Source: Mycobacterium sp. 3519A (GTDB taxonomy: Bacteria; Actinomycetota; Actinomycetes; Mycobacteriales; Mycobacteriaceae). From it: a DNA stretch of 64,000 nucleotides. The position numbers and the translations under genes were made by a program. The stretch is from the NCBI RefSeq assembly GCF_900240945.1, contig NZ_OESG01000013.1, positions 2,689,622 through 2,753,621 of the forward strand. The letters run 5' to 3'. The notes beneath the pieces were generated by a model, which was given only the letters and a program-made list of their open reading frames with translations, was not told where the DNA came from and searched no databases. Positions 58,904 to 64,000 of this stretch are shown here, in pieces (positions within the stretch are counted from its first letter, which is position 1; each line of letters starts with the position of its first letter).

Positions 58904-61389
58904 TGCGGCTTCCCTACAGCTGGCTTCGCGACGTCGTCCAGGCCGGCGCTCCCGGCTGGGATGTACCGGCAGACGAGTTGGAGCAGACGCTGATCCGCAT
59001 CGGCCACGAGGTCGAGGAGGTCATCCCTGTCGGGCCGGTCACCGGACCGCTGACCGTCGGCCGGGTGGCCGAGATCGAGGAACTGACCGAGTTCAAGAAA
59101 CCGATCCGGGCCGTCAAGGTCGACGTCGGCGAGGCCGAGCCGCGCGACATTGTCTGCGGTGCAACGAATTTCGCCGTCGGCGACCTCGTCGTGGTCGCGC
59201 TGCCCGGCACCGTGCTGCCCGGCGACTTCACGATCGCGACGCGCAAGACGTACGGCCGCACCTCGGACGGAATGATCTGCTCGACGGCCGAACTCAACCT
59301 GGGCACCGACCATTCCGGCATCCTCGTGCTGCCGCCGGGCATCGCCGAACCGGGCACGCCCGCCGCCGACGTGCTCGGCCTCGACGACGTGGTATTCCAT
59401 CTTGCGATTACGCCTGACCGCGGCTACGGCCTCTCGGTGCGTGGCATGGCGCGCGAAATCGCCTGCGCCTACGACCTCGACTACGTGGACCCCGCTGACG
59501 TTCCGCCGCTGCCTGTCGAGGGCGAGGCACTGCCGGTCACCATCGAGCCAGGCACCGGGGTGCTGCGGTTCGGTCTGCGGCCTGTCACGGGTATCGACCC
59601 GAAGGCGGTGTCGCCGTGGTGGATGCAACGCCGGCTCTTGCTGAGCGGTATCCGGGCGATCTCGCCTGCCGTCGACGTCACCAACTACGTGATGCTCGAA
59701 CTCGGGCATCCGATGCACGCGCACGACCGCAGCCTGATCACCGGTGGCTTCAGGGTTCGTTTCGCCCAACCGGGGGAGACGGTCGTCACGCTGGACGACA
59801 TCGAGCGCACGCTCGACCCGCGCGATGTGCTGATCGTCGACGACGTCGCGACCGCGGCGATCGGCGGTGTGATGGGCGCGGGCACCACCGAGGTGCGGGA
59901 CACCACCACCGATTTGATGCTGGAGGCGGCGGTGTGGGATCCGGCCGCGGTGTCGCGGACGCAGCGCAGGCTGCATCTGTCCAGTGAGGCGGGTCGCCGC
60001 TACGAACGCACCGTCGACCCGGCGGTATCGGTCGCCGCACTCGACCGGGCCGCCACCCTGCTCGCCGACATTGCGGGCGGCACAATCGAACCCAAGCTGA
60101 CCGACTGGCGCGGCGACCCGCCGCGGGAAGACTGGAAGCAGGCCCCGGTGAGCATGGCCGTCGACCTGCCGGACCGGACCGCGGGCGTCGGCTATGCCGA
60201 GGGCACCACACAGCGCAGGCTGACCCAGATCGGCGCCGACGTGACGACCGACGGCGATCGGGTGACGGTCATCCCGCCGAGTTGGCGACCCGATCTGCGC
60301 GAGCCGGCCGACCTCGTCGAGGAAGTGCTGCGCCTTGAGGGCCTCGAGATCATCCCGTCGGTGCTTCCGCAGGCGCCGGCGGGCGGGGGTCTCACCCCGG
60401 TCCAGAAACGCCGCCGCGCGATCGGAAAGTCGTTGGCGCTCAGCGGTTATGTCGAAGTCCTTCCGACGCCGTTCCTACCTGCCGGTGTGTTCGACCAATG
60501 GGGACTTCCCGACGACGACCCGCGCCGGGCGACCACCAAGGTGCTCAACCCACTGGAAGCCGACCGGCCGGAGCTTGCGACGACACTGCTGCCGGGGTTG
60601 TTGGAAGCGTTGGCGCGCAACGTGTCCCGCGGCGCTGTCGACGTTGCGCTGTACGCCATCCAGCAGGTGGCGGAGCGCACCTCGCAGACGCGCGCCGTCG
60701 AACGTATCCCGATCAACCGCAGGCCCACCGACGAGGAGATCGCGACCCTCGACGCGTCGCTGCCGCACCAGCCGCAACACGTCGCCGCGGTGCTCACCGG
60801 ACTGCGCGAGCCGGCGGGCCCGTGGGGGCCTGGCCGTCCGGTGGAGGCGCGTGACGCGTTCGAGGCGGTGCGCGTGATCGGTCGCGCGGCAGGAGTCGAC
60901 TTCAGGCTGCAGGCCGCGCAACAGTTGCCGTGGCATCCGGGCCGCTGCGCCAAGGTGCTCGTCGGAGAGACGGTGGTGGGCTATGCAGGCCAGTTGCACC
61001 CGGCGGTGGTGGAGCGCACCGGGCTTCCGAAGGGCACGTGCGCGGTCGAACTCGACCTCGACGCGATCCCGTTGGTGGAACGGCTGCCCGCGCCGTCGGT
61101 CTCACCGTTCCCCGCGGTGTTCCAGGACGTCAGCCTGATAGTCGCCGACGACATCGCCGCGCAGTCGGTGGTCGACGCGGTGCGCGACGGTGCCGGCGAA
61201 CTGCTCGAGGATGTCCGACTGTTCGACGTCTACACCGGTCCGCAGATCGGCGACGGCCGCAAATCGCTGACGCTGGCTCTGCGGTTCCGCGCCGCCGACC
61301 GGACGCTCACCGAAGACGAGGCCAGTGCGGCGCGCGACGCCGCGGTGAAGACGGCGGCCGACCGGGTCGGCGCCGTGCAACGCGCCTAA
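58903..61389 (+). CDS. pheT: Phenylalanyl-tRNA synthetase beta subunit
   Basis: 828 aa, start ATG 58903 overlapping the pheS stop by one base (TGATG). Domains in order: N-terminal tRNA-binding EMAP-like OB fold (about 40-155), B3/B4 editing domain (about 210-390, including [22 protein letters not shown]), B5 (about 400-475), the inactive synthetase-like core (about 480-720) and C-terminal ferredoxin-fold anticodon-binding domain ([18 protein letters not shown] ... [11 protein letters not shown]). It binds tRNA-Phe and clears mischarged Tyr-tRNA. Convergent with the P450 gene (CTAA overlap). Confidence 0.98.
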
Positions 61390-62588
61390 CTCGCGGACGC
61401 CACGGACAGTCGGGCCGGGCTGCGGCCGAGTACCTGACGCCACGGGATCGCCGCAGGATCCTCGGACAGCTGCAGAGGCGGGTCGGCGGCGAGCGCAGCG
61501 CGCACGCATTCCTCGACGGCGACCTTGGCCAACGCGGTGCCCAAGCAGTAATGCGTTCCGGCGCCGAAGTTCAACAGCTTGGCGCTGTCCTGCCGGGTGA
61601 AGCGGTCGGCGTCGAAACGGTCGGGGTCCGGCCATGCGGCGCCGTCGCGACATGCCGAGGCGATGCACAGAAACAGCATCGATCCGGCGGGGATCGTGGT
61701 GCCGTGCAATTCGATTGGTGACACCGTGGTGCGAGGGATCATCGCGATGCTGGGCTCCAGGCGCATGGTCTCACTCACGGCGCTGCTGAACCGCGCCGGA
61801 TCGTCAAGTGCGCCGTCGAGTTCATCGCGGTGTTGCAGGGCGACCAGGATGCTGCACGGAATTTGACTGCCGGCCGTATCGTGGCCGGCGACAAGAAGAT
61901 TCGCGATCATCGTGACGGTTTCGGCGTGCGTCAGACGGTCTCCGTCGGACTCGGCGGCCAGCAGTGAGGTGATCAGGTCGTCTTTCGGGTCGCTGGCCCG
62001 CCGCCTCGTCAAGTCGTCGACGTAACTCTGCATCTCGACGATCGCTGTGGTGGCCGCGGCGATCTGTTCGGCGGACATGATGGAGAACACCGGGCTCAAC
62101 GCCTCTGCCCACTCGGTGAACACCGCGTCGTCGCCGTCGGGTACTCCAAGCAGTCGGCAGATCATCCGGGTGCCGATCGAGGACAGTGCACGGAGATCAC
62201 CCGATTCTCTCGCCGAAGCAACAGCGGCGGTGGCCATTTCCGCGGCGGCCGCGCGCAACGCCTCGACGGACCGCGGCGTGAAGGCGCGTGACACCAGCGA
62301 CCGGATACGGCGGTGATAGTCGCCCTCGGTGGTGAACATCAACCGGCCGTACCAGTCGCGCAGCGGCCCGTCGGTGATACCCATCAGGTCGAAGAACGTG
62401 AGCCCGATCCCGATCAGGCGCGGATCGTGGGCGAGTTCCTCGACGTCACGCTGTCGCAGCGCGACGGTGGCGCCTGTGGTCGCGTCGGTGGCGAGCGGCC
62501 CCAGCCGGGCCGCGTCCCGCAACACGTCGTGCAAGCTGGTATCGCAGGTGAAGATCACATCGACGGTTGGGCGTTCGGTTGTCGTCAC
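61386..62588 (-). CDS. Cytochrome P450
   Basis: 400 aa from GTG 62588 with a GGGGGGAACC context upstream. I-helix [14 protein letters not shown] (near residue 235), ExxR in ETMRLEPS (near 275), heme loop [20 protein letters not shown] with Cys about 345. Family cannot be set with confidence; it resembles actinobacterial soluble CYPs. A longer open frame upstream of 62588 overlaps the argC promoter and argC itself and is not coding. It is divergent from argC. No ferredoxin or reductase is adjacent. Confidence 0.9.
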   Translation of the reverse strand: MTTTERPTVDVIFTCDTSLHDVLRDAARLGPLATDATTGATVALRQRDVEELAHDPRLIGIGLTFFDLMGITDGPLRDWYGRLMFTTEGDYHRRIRSLVSRAFTPRSVEALRAAAAEMATAAVASARESGDLRALSSIGTRMICRLLGVPDGDDAVFTEWAEALSPVFSIMSAEQIAAATTAIVEMQSYVDDLTRRRASDPKDDLITSLLAAESDGDRLTHAETVTMIANLLVAGHDTAGSQIPCSILVALQHRDELDGALDDPARFSSAVSETMRLEPSIAMIPRTTVSPIELHGTTIPAGSMLFLCIASACRDGAAWPDPDRFDADRFTRQDSAKLLNFGAGTHYCLGTALAKVAVEECVRAALAADPPLQLSEDPAAIPWRQVLGRSPARLSVASAS

Positions 62589-62728
62589 GGTTCCCCCCGG
62601 AATAGCTGTTTGCTGAGAAGTATGGGCGGTTTCCGCCCGAACCGCTTCGACTCGCCGACAAGTCGAACCCTGCTCCCGCGAATTCCTTTGCCCGTGCAAC
62701 TTCAATCTGGCCAACGGCGCCCCCGGCA

Positions 62729-62734
62729 TATAAT
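62729..62734 (+). promoter_or_regulatory. -10 element of argC
   Basis: TATAAT, an exact -10 consensus, 46 bp upstream of the argC ATG. No good -35 at 17 bp. The predicted start point (about 62741) lies just before the ArgR-type box. Confidence 0.6.
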
Positions 62735-62749
62735 TGGTTTGCAGCAGTC

Positions 62750-64000
<1,251 letters not shown>

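Overview
The window comes from a high-GC actinobacterium, almost certainly a fast-growing environmental mycobacterium (Mycolicibacterium type). The backbone rpsA-coaE, uvrB-MFS exporter, universal stress protein, metallo-hydrolase-uvrA, membrane esterase-lysX, DUF1844, infC-rpmI-rplT-tsnR, MpaB-cyclase-rhomboid-like-pheS-pheT and argC-argJ follows the gene order I recall for M. tuberculosis Rv1630-Rv1653. The encoded RpsA, UvrB, UvrA, InfC, PheS and CYP124 proteins closely match the mycobacterial sequences as I remember them. Accessory genes are inserted between these anchors.

Layout. 1-2.5 kb: a DUF1116 (AllG-type) ureide/oxamate gene under a LacI regulator with two matching operator palindromes. 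2.6-5.4 kb: an alpha/beta hydrolase-adenylate cyclase fusion and a PrsW-type membrane protease. 5.5-8.7 kb: rpsA, coaE and an exported protein. 8.8-12.8 kb: a LigD-type polymerase and ligase as separate genes, followed by the N-terminal stub of an Fpg/Nei glycosylase; then DUF402, TetR and crotonase. 12.8-16.4 kb: uvrB behind a PafBC-type DNA-damage promoter and an MFS exporter behind a MerR-type 19-bp-spacer promoter. 16.4-25.2 kb: a degraded accessory zone (broken response regulator, flavin monooxygenase, frameshifted hydrolase, TetR, two esterases, methyltransferases, MTA/SAH nucleosidase, MgtC). 25-34.8 kb: DUF899, methyltransferase, SRPBCC, a His/Asp-rich exported protein, NCS1 permease and nitrilase, UdgX, Usp, class I aldolase, CYP124 and an MBL hydrolase. 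34.8-39.2 kb: uvrA behind a perfect PafBC-type promoter and an AlkZ-like winged-helix protein.

The most interesting block is 39.8-45.6 kb. It holds a TPR-like protein and a CHAT-domain cysteine protease (His250/Cys295) in one overlapping transcription unit, a one-TM protein on the opposite strand, and a second overlapping pair of unrecognised proteins. Both forward units have TAnnnT-N6-ATG leaderless promoters. This looks like an uncharacterised CHAT-protease signalling or conflict system inserted between uvrA and lysX.

45.6-64 kb: membrane esterase, lysX, DUF1844, the infC operon with an ATC start and an attenuator-like terminator in its leader, tsnR, a nested palindrome, acyl-CoA dehydrogenase, MpaB oxygenase, adenylate cyclase, rhomboid-like protein, pheST, a P450, and argCJ behind an ArgR-type box. 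No tRNA, rRNA, insertion sequence, CRISPR array or origin was seen. DNA repair genes are unusually frequent, and many genes appear to be leaderless.
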